27,313 nucleotides of DNA, from assembly GCA_035628645.1 (NCBI GenBank), contig DASPJL010000050.1, positions 1-27,313 of the forward strand, written 5' to 3'. Of the stretch, positions 8,029-16,262 are shown in pieces. Each line of letters begins with the position of its first letter. Position 1 is the first letter of the stretch. The position numbers and the translations under genes were made by a program. The notes below the pieces were generated by a model. The model did no database searches. It had not been told where the DNA came from and worked only from the letters and a program-made list of their open reading frames with translations. Origin of the DNA: DASPJL01 sp035628645 (GTDB taxonomy: Bacteria; Bacteroidota; Bacteroidia; Cytophagales; Cyclobacteriaceae).

Positions 8029-10323
8029 CTATCGGTTTCTCTTTTTTTGCATTGCATTAGGTACCGGAACAGTTCTCTTTTTATATAACTCAAACCTTGA
8101 AGGCACCTTTCTTTCTGGCCAGAAATTATTATCTACTTCCACATCGGCAGTTTCTCTGTAGGGATCAAGATGGATACTTGTTACTTCTTTGTCTTTTACA
8201 AAGACTTTGGTTACTGTGGTATCGTTTTTCCGCCAAATTTCCGCTGGTATCCTTTGTACTTCCTTGGTGCCGTCCACAAAGGTAAATTCCAGGATCAACG
8301 GCATAACCAATCCGCCTATATTGTTAAAAGTTATTTCATAAAAATTCTTTCCTGAAGCCAGCAATTTCTTTTCTTCCGAATCAAGTGATGACATGTAGGC
8401 ATTGTAGGCCTTTATATCAGAAGGCAACGGCTCAAAAGGATTATTGGTATTGTAAAAATCCTTAAGTGTTGGATCTTTTTCAATGGCCGTTTCTTGGCCT
8501 TCATTATTTTGCATAGAAACATGCCTTACAGAATCTTCAAATTTTTTCTGAGCAATTGGCCCTTCAACGGCCGGGTTTCTGGAATCAAACTGATACCATT
8601 TTACATTTTCAATAGCGATATCTACATTATCCGTAGTGTAGAACCAACCTCTCCAAAACCAATCCAGGTCTACCGCTGAAGCATCTTCCATTGTTCTGAA
8701 AAGGTCTTCAGGAGTAGGGTGTTTAAATTTCCACCTTTGAGCATATTCCTTGAAAGCATAATCAAATAGTTCTCTGCCCATTACTGTTTCCCTTAAAATA
8801 TTCAGCGCTGTGGCAGGCTTTCCATAGGCATTGTTGCCAAATTGTATAATTTGTTCTGAATTCGTCATAATCGGTTCCTGACTTTCCTGTGCACTCTTCA
8901 TGTAAGGAACAATATTCGGTGCCGGTCCTCTTTTTGAAGGATAATTTCTATCCCACTCCTGTTCGGCCAGAAATTGAACAAATGAGTTTAAACCTTCATC
9001 CATCCAGGTCCACTGTCTTTCATCAGAGTTTATAATCATCGGGAAGAAGTTATGACCGACTTCATGAATGATCACACTGATCATTCCATATTTAATTTTA
9101 TCGCTATAAGTGCCATCCTTTTCTGGCCGTCCATAATTGAAACATATCATAGGATATTCCATTCCATTTTGTGCTTCCACAGAAATGGCTACCGGATAAG
9201 GATAGTCAATGGTATGCTTCGAATAAACTTTTAAAGTATGGGCCACCACTTTGGTAGAATATTTTTCATACAATGGGTTGGCTTCTTTAGGATAGTAAGA
9301 CATGGCCATTACTTTTTTTCCTCCGATCTGAACGGCCATTGCATCCCAAATAAATTTACGTGAAGCGCCAAATGCAAAGTCTCTTACATTTTCTGCATGG
9401 TAAATCCATGTTTTTTTGCCTTTAGCCTTACCTTTTTCCAGCTTCTCCGCTTCCTTTTGAGAACGGATTATTACTGGCTTATCAAAAGTATTTTGTGCTT
9501 TTTCCCATCTTTCCAGTTCATCTTTTTCCAATACTTCATTGGCATTTTGAAGCGTGCCTGTGGAAGCAATCATAAAATCGGAAGGAACGGTGATCTTTAC
9601 TTTGTATTCTCCAAAAGGAAGCGCGAACTCTCCCTGTCCTAAAAACTGCTTATTTTGCCATCCCTGATTATCAGAATAAACGGCCATTCGGGGAAACCAC
9701 TGGGCAATGGTATAGATATAGTTTCCATCTCCCGGAAAAAACTCCTGTCCACCCCTGCCGCCTAATTCAATCCGGTCGTGAATGTTGAAAGTCCAGTCAA
9801 TAAACAAATCTACCTTTTGGCCGGAGGCTAACGGGGAAGGTAAATCTACACGCATCATGGTTTTATTGATCGTATAGGACAAGTCCTTTCCAGCATTGTC
9901 ACGGACAAATTTTATCTTGTACCCAAGATCGTAATCATGCCCGATAATATTTTTCACTTGCTTTTTTGTAAGTCCGGGACCAATATTGCTGGTTTGGGTA
10001 GAATAGGTATCCGACTCCTTTGAATAATGGTTCTGATCCAATTGAACCCATAAATAGGAAAGTGGATCCGGAGAATTGTTCGTATAAGTAATTTTTTCAG
10101 ATCCGGTAAGGACTTGAGTTTCGTCATTGATCTCTGCAGATATTTCATAATCGGCCTTTTGTTGCCAATACAAATGACCAGGGGCGCCTGATGCTGTCCT
10201 ATAGACATTTGGTGTGGCAAGTTCGGGCCCTAATTGCTCGAATTTTTTACCGTGATTATTTTGCGCTGCTAATTCTAAAACCTGAGAAAAAAGAACAAAT
10301 GCAATAAGAAATTTTACCTTCAT
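8029..10323 (-). CDS. Secreted M1-family (gluzincin) zinc metallopeptidase
   Basis: This 764-residue protein has a signal peptide (1 to about 21, cleavage near LAAQ). An N-terminal beta domain precedes the catalytic region. The substrate-binding motif is NGMEY (386-390), in place of GAMEN. The zinc site is HEVGH (420-424) with Glu443 exactly 18 residues further on in WMDEGLNSF, the spacing of M1 aminopeptidases. The likely catalytic Tyr is Tyr500 in NAYGKPATAL. The residues after HEVGH are NFF rather than the common xWFG, typical of a Bacteroidota subgroup. The active site is complete, so an active periplasmic or surface peptidase is expected; whether it removes single N-terminal residues is not known. 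A lysine-rich insertion (about 290-305) and a basic C-terminus are unusual. It starts 13 bp downstream of the HupE-like gene. Confidence 0.9.
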   Translation of the reverse strand: MKVKFLIAFVLFSQVLELAAQNNHGKKFEQLGPELATPNVYRTASGAPGHLYWQQKADYEISAEINDETQVLTGSEKITYTNNSPDPLSYLWVQLDQNHYSKESDTYSTQTSNIGPGLTKKQVKNIIGHDYDLGYKIKFVRDNAGKDLSYTINKTMMRVDLPSPLASGQKVDLFIDWTFNIHDRIELGGRGGQEFFPGDGNYIYTIAQWFPRMAVYSDNQGWQNKQFLGQGEFALPFGEYKVKITVPSDFMIASTGTLQNANEVLEKDELERWEKAQNTFDKPVIIRSQKEAEKLEKGKAKGKKTWIYHAENVRDFAFGASRKFIWDAMAVQIGGKKVMAMSYYPKEANPLYEKYSTKVVAHTLKVYSKHTIDYPYPVAISVEAQNGMEYPMICFNYGRPEKDGTYSDKIKYGMISVIIHEVGHNFFPMIINSDERQWTWMDEGLNSFVQFLAEQEWDRNYPSKRGPAPNIVPYMKSAQESQEPIMTNSEQIIQFGNNAYGKPATALNILRETVMGRELFDYAFKEYAQRWKFKHPTPEDLFRTMEDASAVDLDWFWRGWFYTTDNVDIAIENVKWYQFDSRNPAVEGPIAQKKFEDSVRHVSMQNNEGQETAIEKDPTLKDFYNTNNPFEPLPSDIKAYNAYMSSLDSEEKKLLASGKNFYEITFNNIGGLVMPLILEFTFVDGTKEVQRIPAEIWRKNDTTVTKVFVKDKEVTSIHLDPYRETADVEVDNNFWPERKVPSRFELYKKRTVPVPNAMQKKRNR

Positions 10324-10336
10324 AATGTATCCTGAA

Positions 10337-10906
10337 CTAATAAATGATTAAATGGAGTGATTTGATTGCGACGATCGAAGAGACAGCAACAACCCAAACT
10401 TTTTGATTTATCTTCAATATATTCAAAAATAAGAAACCCAATACTAAAAAAAGAGCTACAATTACAATTTGCCCAACTTCCAGACCTAGATTAAACGCAA
10501 GTAATTGATTAAAAATTTCAAAATCTTTACCAAGCAAGCCTTTTAGATAATTAGAAAACCCTAATCCATGGATCAAGCCAAAAGAAGCTGCATAAAAATA
10601 ATTAATCCTTAAGTTTTCAATTTTATTCTGCCAATAAGTAAAAATATTTGTAATCGCCGTAATCAGAATAGTGATGGGAATAAGCGTCTCAATAACAGAG
10701 GGATCGAAGGTTACAAAATCAAGAACGGATAGCGCAAGGGTAAGGGAATGTCCAAGCGTAAATGCCGTGGTCAATATCAAAAGCCTTTTCCACTGAGAGA
10801 AAGAATATAGTGTACATAAGGCAATAACAAACAAGATATGATCAACACCATTTAAATCTAAGATATGCTCTACGCCTAATAAGAAATAGGTAATGAATTG
10901 ATTCAT
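10337..10906 (-). CDS. HupE/UreJ-family membrane protein
   Basis: This 189-residue polytopic protein has about six hydrophobic segments. Conserved blocks of the HupE/UreJ_2 family are present: GVEHILDLNGVDHILF (His14, Asp22, His23), FTLGHSLTL (His53), FGLIHGLGF (His113) and FNLGLEVGQ (Glu143). Some HupE/UreJ proteins carry nickel or cobalt for hydrogenase or urease. No such enzyme is near this gene, so its cargo is open, and the intramembrane His/Asp/Glu set only supports a metal-binding role. It is the first gene of the leftward operon with the M1 zinc peptidase and starts divergently from the DUF6702 gene. The neighbourhood suggests a link with metal supply or assembly of an envelope protein, which is inference. 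Confidence 0.85.
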   Translation of the reverse strand: MNQFITYFLLGVEHILDLNGVDHILFVIALCTLYSFSQWKRLLILTTAFTLGHSLTLALSVLDFVTFDPSVIETLIPITILITAITNIFTYWQNKIENLRINYFYAASFGLIHGLGFSNYLKGLLGKDFEIFNQLLAFNLGLEVGQIVIVALFLVLGFLFLNILKINQKVWVVAVSSIVAIKSLHLIIY

Positions 10907-11005
10907 GAAAATGTATAAATCGGAATTTTCTTTAAAAATTGATTTGGGGTGTATTACTTTCCTGTTAATATTAGTTATAATTTTCAGGGAAGCAAAAATA
11001 TAATA

Positions 11006-11476
11006 ATGGTATCTTTTTTAATGGTCTTGTTTACATTGTTCCATCCTTTTCATGTAAGCGTTTGTGAAATTGAGTTCAATGAAAAGGAAAAAAGAGCAGA
11101 AGTAACCATAAAGATTTTCTTAGATGATATGGAAAATGGCCTTCGAAAGATGACTAATGAAAAAATTGATATTGTAAAAATAGCGGGGAGAGAAAGAGAT
11201 TCATTGGTAGGCGCCTATTTAAATCAACATTTCTTTTTGAAGATTGATCAAACCAATAGTAAGGGTAAATTTTTAGGTTCGGAAATCGAGAAAGATGCGC
11301 TTTGGTGCTACTATGAATTAGACGGAGTGAAAAAATTCAGCCAGATAATGATAAGAAACACTATACTTTATGAAATATTTGATGATCAGGTGAACCTAAT
11401 AAATGTAAGCCTTCATGGGGAAATAAAAAGCGCCAGACTTAACGCTTCCAATCCTTCTGAAATTATTTCCTTTTAA
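11006..11476 (+). CDS. DUF6702 family exported protein
   Basis: From ATG 11006 this is a 156-residue protein. A GTG 57 bp upstream (10949) is in frame, but ATG 11006 gives a compact signal-peptide-like start (MVSFLMVLFTLF). The next residues, HPFHVSVCEIEFN, then KIFLDDMENGLRK, match the hallmark pattern of the DUF6702 family: HPF.VSV.EI near the mature N-terminus and a following KIF.DD.E..L motif. No function is established that I know of. The family is typically found beside HupE/UreJ and M1 peptidase genes in Bacteroidota (from memory, to be checked), as here, where it is divergent from them. It forms an operon with the DUF192 gene 48 bp downstream. The exposed His residues of the HPFH motif could bind metal; that is speculative. 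Confidence 0.75.
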   Translation: MVSFLMVLFTLFHPFHVSVCEIEFNEKEKRAEVTIKIFLDDMENGLRKMTNEKIDIVKIAGRERDSLVGAYLNQHFFLKIDQTNSKGKFLGSEIEKDALWCYYELDGVKKFSQIMIRNTILYEIFDDQVNLINVSLHGEIKSARLNASNPSEIISF

Positions 11477-11524
11477 TATAAAGGAAGATTTATATTGAGA
11501 TAAATAATTGACCCATAAATAATA

Positions 11525-12073
11525 ATGAGTAAAAAAGTTAAAATAATTGGCGCTATAGTAATTCTGCTGGCTTTCCTTTTTCCCTTGATCTACAGTTTAT
11601 TCTTCTCTAAAAAAACGTCTTCCCCGAGGGATAATTCGGCACCTCAGCCCAGAATTGAATCTTATGATCCACCTTTTACAAAAGAAGGGGAACTTGAAAT
11701 CCTTGACGGTACTTCAGGAGATACGATCAAAAGCTTATCCATAGAAATTGCTGACAATGAAAAAGAAATAATGCAGGGGTTGATGTACAGAAGCGCCATG
11801 CTGGATTCGGTGGGAATGTTGTTTATTTTCGATGAGCCCAATCTACATACTTTTTGGATGAAGAATACGAAAATCCCTTTAGACATTATTTTTATAGATG
11901 ACCAACAGAGGATAGTCACCATAAAAAGAAACACTACACCCTATTCTGAAAAAGAAGTTCCTTCGGAAAAAGAAGTACTTTATGTTTTAGAAGTAAATGC
12001 CGGATTCAGCGATAAGTATGGGGTAAAAGTCGGGGACCTGATACGATTTAAAAGAGATAGTAACCCATTATAG
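11525..12073 (+). CDS. DUF192 family membrane-anchored protein
   Basis: This 182-residue protein has an N-terminal signal anchor (about 6-26) followed by a Ser/Pro-rich linker. The DUF192 domain covers about 60-180 and shows the family's conserved core: EIMQGLMYRSAML, GMLFIFDEP, FWMKNTKIPLDIIFID and a C-terminal VLEVNAGFSDKYGVKVGD. DUF192 forms a small beta-rich fold of unknown biochemical role, mostly in exported proteins. It follows DUF6702 by 48 bp on the same strand and ends 18 bp before the convergent rhomboid gene. Confidence in the family is high; no function can be given. Confidence 0.88.
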   Translation: MSKKVKIIGAIVILLAFLFPLIYSLFFSKKTSSPRDNSAPQPRIESYDPPFTKEGELEILDGTSGDTIKSLSIEIADNEKEIMQGLMYRSAMLDSVGMLFIFDEPNLHTFWMKNTKIPLDIIFIDDQQRIVTIKRNTTPYSEKEVPSEKEVLYVLEVNAGFSDKYGVKVGDLIRFKRDSNPL

Positions 12074-12091
12074 CATTGATTTTTCACTCCT

Positions 12092-12703
12092 CTACAAGAA
12101 AATCCCCAATTCTCTTAGAAAAATAATTACCACATTTGGATAAATGCCTATTGTAAAAACTATTCCAAAAAGTGCCCCAACCAAATGAGCATCATGGTTG
12201 ATGTTATCGCCCATCTGTTTTCCTCTGTAGTAAGAATAAATCAGGTAAAGCACTGCAAACAAAACTGCTTTTATAGGAATGGCAAAAAACAAATATAATT
12301 CGTTCAAAGGGTAAAAAAGAATAAAGCTGAACATAACAGCAGATACAGCGCCAGAAGCACCAAGAGAATTATAGTTATAATCATTTCTGTGCTTCAAATA
12401 AGATGGGATATCTGAAACAACAATTCCCGCCAGGTACATCACCACATACAAGAATAAACCGATGTTGCCATAGATGCTTTCAAAAATTGATTCCACTATC
12501 GCACCGAAAAAGTATAGCGTCAGCATATTGAAAAACAAATGCATGTAATCAAAATGGATAAAACCCGAAGTGATAAACCTGAAGTACTGCTGCTTTTTTT
12601 GCACCTGGTAGGGATTTAACATCCACCTATGATAAACCTCCTGGTTGTTCCAGGCATAGAAACTGGCTATTACGTTTAGTCCGATAATAATATATGTAAT
12701 CAT
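12092..12703 (-). CDS. Rhomboid family intramembrane serine protease
   Basis: This 203-residue protein has about six membrane helices, the core length of bacterial rhomboids. The catalytic Ser117 lies in SLGASGAVSA (GxSG motif) and the partner His173 in NHDAHLVGA. The oxyanion-hole region HLFFNM (His55, Asn59) is also present. It would cleave substrates within the membrane near their periplasmic face. The natural substrate is not apparent. The start codon shares one base with the stop of the polyprenyl synthase gene (TAATG on the minus strand), so the two are translationally coupled. Functional coupling between the two is not known to me. A short loop with SYLKHRNDYNYN precedes the active-site helix. 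Confidence 0.92.
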   Translation of the reverse strand: MITYIIIGLNVIASFYAWNNQEVYHRWMLNPYQVQKKQQYFRFITSGFIHFDYMHLFFNMLTLYFFGAIVESIFESIYGNIGLFLYVVMYLAGIVVSDIPSYLKHRNDYNYNSLGASGAVSAVMFSFILFYPLNELYLFFAIPIKAVLFAVLYLIYSYYRGKQMGDNINHDAHLVGALFGIVFTIGIYPNVVIIFLRELGIFL

Positions 12704-13680
12704 TATTGCTCTCTTTCAATTAGTGTTTCTGCAAACTTTCTTAATTCAAGTTTTTTATCTGCACTTGCATTCACTTTTTCAAGGTCGTTAAAAGCTTTAT
12801 TAAAGTACTCACTCATTTTAAGCTGCGTAATTTCTTTAATTTTTAATTCATCAAATATGCCCGTCACTTCTTTCACTTTTTCTTCCGGATCAAAACCGGA
12901 AGCTGACAGCCATTTACTGAGGGTTTTTGCTTGACTTATATTTGCATTTTCCAATGCGTTTATCAATAAAAAGGTCTTCTTATTCTCCAGAATGTCCCCT
13001 CCTACTTGTTTACCAAACTTATCTTTGTTGGCGTATACATCCAAAAGATCATCCTTAAGCTGAAATCCAACACCTATATTTTCACCAAAACTTCTTAAAT
13101 AAGCCAGATCTTGGGAAGAAGCGCCGGCAAGCATTCCACCCATTTCAAGACTAAAACCTAAGAGCACGGCAGTCTTAAGCCTGATCATTTCTAAATATGA
13201 TGTTTCAGAGATGGATGGAAGATATTGATAATTCATGTCTAACTGCTGTCCCTCACAAACCTGAGAAGCACATTTGTTAAACTTTGTGGTCACTTCTTTA
13301 AAATAATTGCCTTCTACTTCCAAAAGGAAATCATAGGCTTTTACAAGCATTACATCCCCGGAAAGTATGGCTATGTTGCTGTTCCATTTTTCATGAACCG
13401 TAGGCTTGCCCCTTCTCAACGGCGCCTTGTCCATAATATCATCATGCATTAAGGTGAAATTATGAAAGACTTCTACTGCAATGGATGGACGAAGAACCTT
13501 ATTTATTTCGTCATCAAAAAGATAATATCCGAACACAGCCAACAATGGCCTTAGCCTTTTGCCTCCAAGGTTCATTATGTAATTAATCGGATCGTACAAT
13601 TCGACAGGATTTTCACCAAAACTAATAGTGGAAATCTCCTCATTTATCCTGGAAAGTATACGGGAATAATCAAAACTCAT
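12703..13680 (-). CDS. Polyprenyl diphosphate synthase (trans-isoprenyl chain elongation)
   Basis: This 325-residue all-helical enzyme would condense isopentenyl diphosphate onto an allylic diphosphate. The first Asp-rich motif is DDIMD (80-84) and the second is DDLLD (210-214), with LGGKRLRP (38-45) near the N-terminus and GDV (108-110) and KT (169-170) also typical. The first motif has no two-residue insertion and Phe75 stands at the fifth position before it. In archaeal-type enzymes an aromatic there blocks long chains, so a C15-C20 product is possible rather than a quinone side chain. This is an inference from a general rule, not a measurement. It sits directly upstream of the rhomboid gene (TAATG) with 201 bp to the preceding rnr gene. 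Confidence 0.9.
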   Translation of the reverse strand: MSFDYSRILSRINEEISTISFGENPVELYDPINYIMNLGGKRLRPLLAVFGYYLFDDEINKVLRPSIAVEVFHNFTLMHDDIMDKAPLRRGKPTVHEKWNSNIAILSGDVMLVKAYDFLLEVEGNYFKEVTTKFNKCASQVCEGQQLDMNYQYLPSISETSYLEMIRLKTAVLLGFSLEMGGMLAGASSQDLAYLRSFGENIGVGFQLKDDLLDVYANKDKFGKQVGGDILENKKTFLLINALENANISQAKTLSKWLSASGFDPEEKVKEVTGIFDELKIKEITQLKMSEYFNKAFNDLEKVNASADKKLELRKFAETLIEREQ

Positions 13681-13733
13681 TTAAAGACAGATGGTTAAAG
13701 TAAAACTTACTCAAAGTTCTTCAACTTCTGGGG

Positions 13734-13741
13734 CAAATCTA
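13734..13741 (-). promoter_or_regulatory. Candidate -7 box (TAGATTTG) for the polyprenyl synthase operon
   Basis: On the minus strand this reads TAGATTTG, a full match to the Bacteroidota -7 consensus TAnnTTTG, 54 nt before the start codon. No clear TTG is found 17-23 nt further upstream, so the call is weak. The rest of the 201-bp gap (13681-13881) shows nothing else recognisable. Confidence 0.3.
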
Positions 13742-13881
13742 GGATATAAAATAAATTTAAATGGCGAATTTAGAATAACGAATGACGAGCAATCCCTAAA
13801 TCAATCCCTTGACTATTAACTTTAAACGTTTGGTTTTTAAGTATTTATTTCGATAATCTTATACCGGAAATCGTTAGCAAC

Positions 13882-16089
13882 TTAAAAAGAAATATCTTCC
13901 TGTTCTTTTTTCTTTTTTCTTCTATCTTCCTTGTTCAGACTCACCAGCCAGAGGTCAATGGTTCTTTTTTCAAGGTTAATTTGTTTTACTGTCACTTTTA
14001 CATCATCTCCCAAAGTGATCATCTTTTTATTCTTCCTTCCGATAATTCTGTAATTATCAGGATCAAACTCATAATAATCATCGTCCAGGTCGCTCATTCT
14101 CACAAGACCTTCGCATTTTGTTTCCACAATTTCAACAAAAATGCCCCACTCTGTTACACCTGAAACTATTCCTTCAAATTCCTTATCATCCACACTCATC
14201 ATATACTCAGCCTGTTTGTATTTGATTGAGGCTCTTTCTGCTTCGGCTGCTTTTCTTTCCTTTTCCGATGAATGTTCGCACTGATCCTCATAATAGTTTT
14301 TATCCGCCGATTCTCCTCCTTCCAGGTAATGCTGCAAAAGCCTGTGAACCATCATATCAGGGTATCTTCTGATGGGCGAAGTAAAGTGTGTATAATGTTT
14401 GAAAGCCAGGCCAAAATGAATTTCCGGTTCAGTGGTATAAATGGCTTTAGCCATGGTTCGTATGGCGAGACTTTGAAGTACGTTCTGCTCAGGTTTTCCT
14501 TCAATATCTTCCACCAACTGGTTTAATGCATTGGAAATATTTTCTTCGTCCGGCTTGATGTTATGTCCAAACTTCTTTGCAAAAACAGAAAACGCTTTCA
14601 GCTTATCCTGATCAGGATAGTCATGGGTTCTGTAAACCATCGTGTTCTTATTTTTGCCTTTCTTCATTCCGTAAACAAACTCTGCAACCCTTCTATTGGC
14701 CAGCAGCATAAACTCCTCGATAAGCTTATGAGCATCTTTGCGGATCTTAGGAATCACCCCAAGCGGCTTACCTTTTTCATCCAGTTTAAACCTCACTTCT
14801 ATCGTTTCGAATCCTATTGCTCCTTTTTTAAATCTTTCTTTACGAAGCTTCAAGGCAATATTATTAAGGGTAGTCAGTTCGCTGACGAAATCCCCCTGTC
14901 CATTGTCTATTATTTCCTGGGCTTCATCATAATGGAATCTTCTATCCGAATAAATGATTGTTCTCCCAAACCATTCCTTTAAAATTTTCCCTTTTTCTGT
15001 CATTTCAAAAACAGCAGAAAAAGTCAGTTTTTCTTCGTTAGGCCTTAACGAACAAAGCTCATTTGAAAGCTTTTCAGGAAGCATGGGAATCACGCGGTCG
15101 ACCAAATAAACGGAGGTGGCCCGTTCAGATGCTTCGTTTTCCACCACGGTATTTGGTCTTACATAATGCGTTACATCTGCTATATGCACGCCAATTTCCC
15201 AAATCGTCTCGTCTGTATCTGTTGTTTTTTCCAGCTTCCTTATGGATAGCGCATCATCAAAATCTTTAGCATCTACCGGGTCAATGGTAAAAGTCGTTAT
15301 GTCCCTGAAATCACGCCTCTTTGCGATTTCTTTTTCGGTTATTCCGGCTTCTATTTTATTTGCATGATCTTCTACCTTTTCGGGGAATTTGGTGGGCAGG
15401 CCAAACTCGGCCATTATGGAATGCATCTCTACGTCATTGTCTCCTGCTGCCCCGAGGACTTCCTTTATAAATCCTACGGGATTTTTGTCACGTCCGGGCC
15501 ATTCCGTAATTTCAACAATTACTTTTTCCCCGTTCTTTGCATCTTTGATATCTTCATTAGGAATAAAAATATCATAATACATCTTTCTGCTATCAGGAAT
15601 AACAAAAGCAAAACGTGTGGACAATTCAACTTTCCCTACAAACTCCTTTTTGGAGCGTTGTAAAATTTCAACCACTTCTCCTTCAGGCTTTCTTCCATAG
15701 ATGGCTGATTTATGTACCGCTACTTTTACAAGATCACCATCAATGGCATAATTTAGGTCCTTATGACCAACCCAAATATCCTCTTCCAACTCGTCAGAAA
15801 CTATGTAAGCAAATTTAGGGTTTACATGGTCAACTTTACCGGTGATATAACTCACTTCCTTTGAAGACCTGAATGTACCATTTTTAAGCTGTTGGATTTT
15901 CCCGGATTTAAATAACCCGTCCAAAGCGGACGCAAGTTCATTTCTTGATTTTATATCCCTCAGACCCATCTTTCTTGCAAGCTGCTTCAAACTGAAAGGT
16001 TTGGATTTTCCTGAATTTACTAATGCCAAAACTTCCTCTCTGGCTATTTTCTTTAATTCTTTTTCTTTATTTTTTCTTGATTTCTTCAT
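13882..16089 (-). CDS. rnr: Ribonuclease R (3'-5' exoribonuclease, RNB family)
   Basis: This 735-residue enzyme degrades structured RNA from the 3' end, acting on mRNA decay and rRNA quality control. Order of parts: a lysine-rich start and winged-helix-like region (about 1-80), cold-shock OB domains (about 80-210), the RNB catalytic domain (about 255-590) and a C-terminal S1 domain (about 650-725, with FEGIVSGVTEWGIFVEI). The catalytic metal ligands sit in IDPVDAKDFDD (Asp270, Asp276, Asp278, Asp279). FTSPIRRYPDMMVHRLL, a strong RNB signature, is also present. The very C-terminus is basic (RRKKKKEQ). Its length is close to that of RNase R and longer than RNase II. It appears monocistronic. 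Confidence 0.95.
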   Translation of the reverse strand: MKKSRKNKEKELKKIAREEVLALVNSGKSKPFSLKQLARKMGLRDIKSRNELASALDGLFKSGKIQQLKNGTFRSSKEVSYITGKVDHVNPKFAYIVSDELEEDIWVGHKDLNYAIDGDLVKVAVHKSAIYGRKPEGEVVEILQRSKKEFVGKVELSTRFAFVIPDSRKMYYDIFIPNEDIKDAKNGEKVIVEITEWPGRDKNPVGFIKEVLGAAGDNDVEMHSIMAEFGLPTKFPEKVEDHANKIEAGITEKEIAKRRDFRDITTFTIDPVDAKDFDDALSIRKLEKTTDTDETIWEIGVHIADVTHYVRPNTVVENEASERATSVYLVDRVIPMLPEKLSNELCSLRPNEEKLTFSAVFEMTEKGKILKEWFGRTIIYSDRRFHYDEAQEIIDNGQGDFVSELTTLNNIALKLRKERFKKGAIGFETIEVRFKLDEKGKPLGVIPKIRKDAHKLIEEFMLLANRRVAEFVYGMKKGKNKNTMVYRTHDYPDQDKLKAFSVFAKKFGHNIKPDEENISNALNQLVEDIEGKPEQNVLQSLAIRTMAKAIYTTEPEIHFGLAFKHYTHFTSPIRRYPDMMVHRLLQHYLEGGESADKNYYEDQCEHSSEKERKAAEAERASIKYKQAEYMMSVDDKEFEGIVSGVTEWGIFVEIVETKCEGLVRMSDLDDDYYEFDPDNYRIIGRKNKKMITLGDDVKVTVKQINLEKRTIDLWLVSLNKEDRRKKKKEQEDISF

Positions 16090-16213
16090 TTGTAAAATGC
16101 TTACCTGCTGGTAATAATCGTTTTTTCATGTTTTAATGATAAAACGAGATTCTAATAATATGGTGGTTATAAAACTTAAACTTATTCCCTTAAAAGTCTA
16201 TTATTCGGGTTTT

Positions 16214-16262
16214 TTAAAAAGAATAATTCTTGAATTACTGTGAAAGACATTAGAAGTAATTC
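16214..16262 (-). terminator. AT-rich hairpin after the ABC transporter gene
   Basis: Read on the minus strand just past the ABC gene, TAATTC-AA-GAATTA (16237-16224) is a 6-bp hairpin followed by TTCTTTTT. An alternative 8-bp stem pairs 16232-16239 with 16255-16262. Both are AT-only or nearly so, hence a weak but well-placed terminator candidate. Confidence 0.3.

Noticed and set aside
10949..11005. GTG start at 10949 for the DUF6702 gene
   Set aside because: It would put about 19 extra residues before the signal-peptide-like segment. ATG 11006 gives a normal export signal and the usual family length.
13981..15818. Several 60-139 codon open frames opposite the rnr gene
   Set aside because: They are antisense shadows of a well-supported gene, lack domain signatures and show no independent start context.
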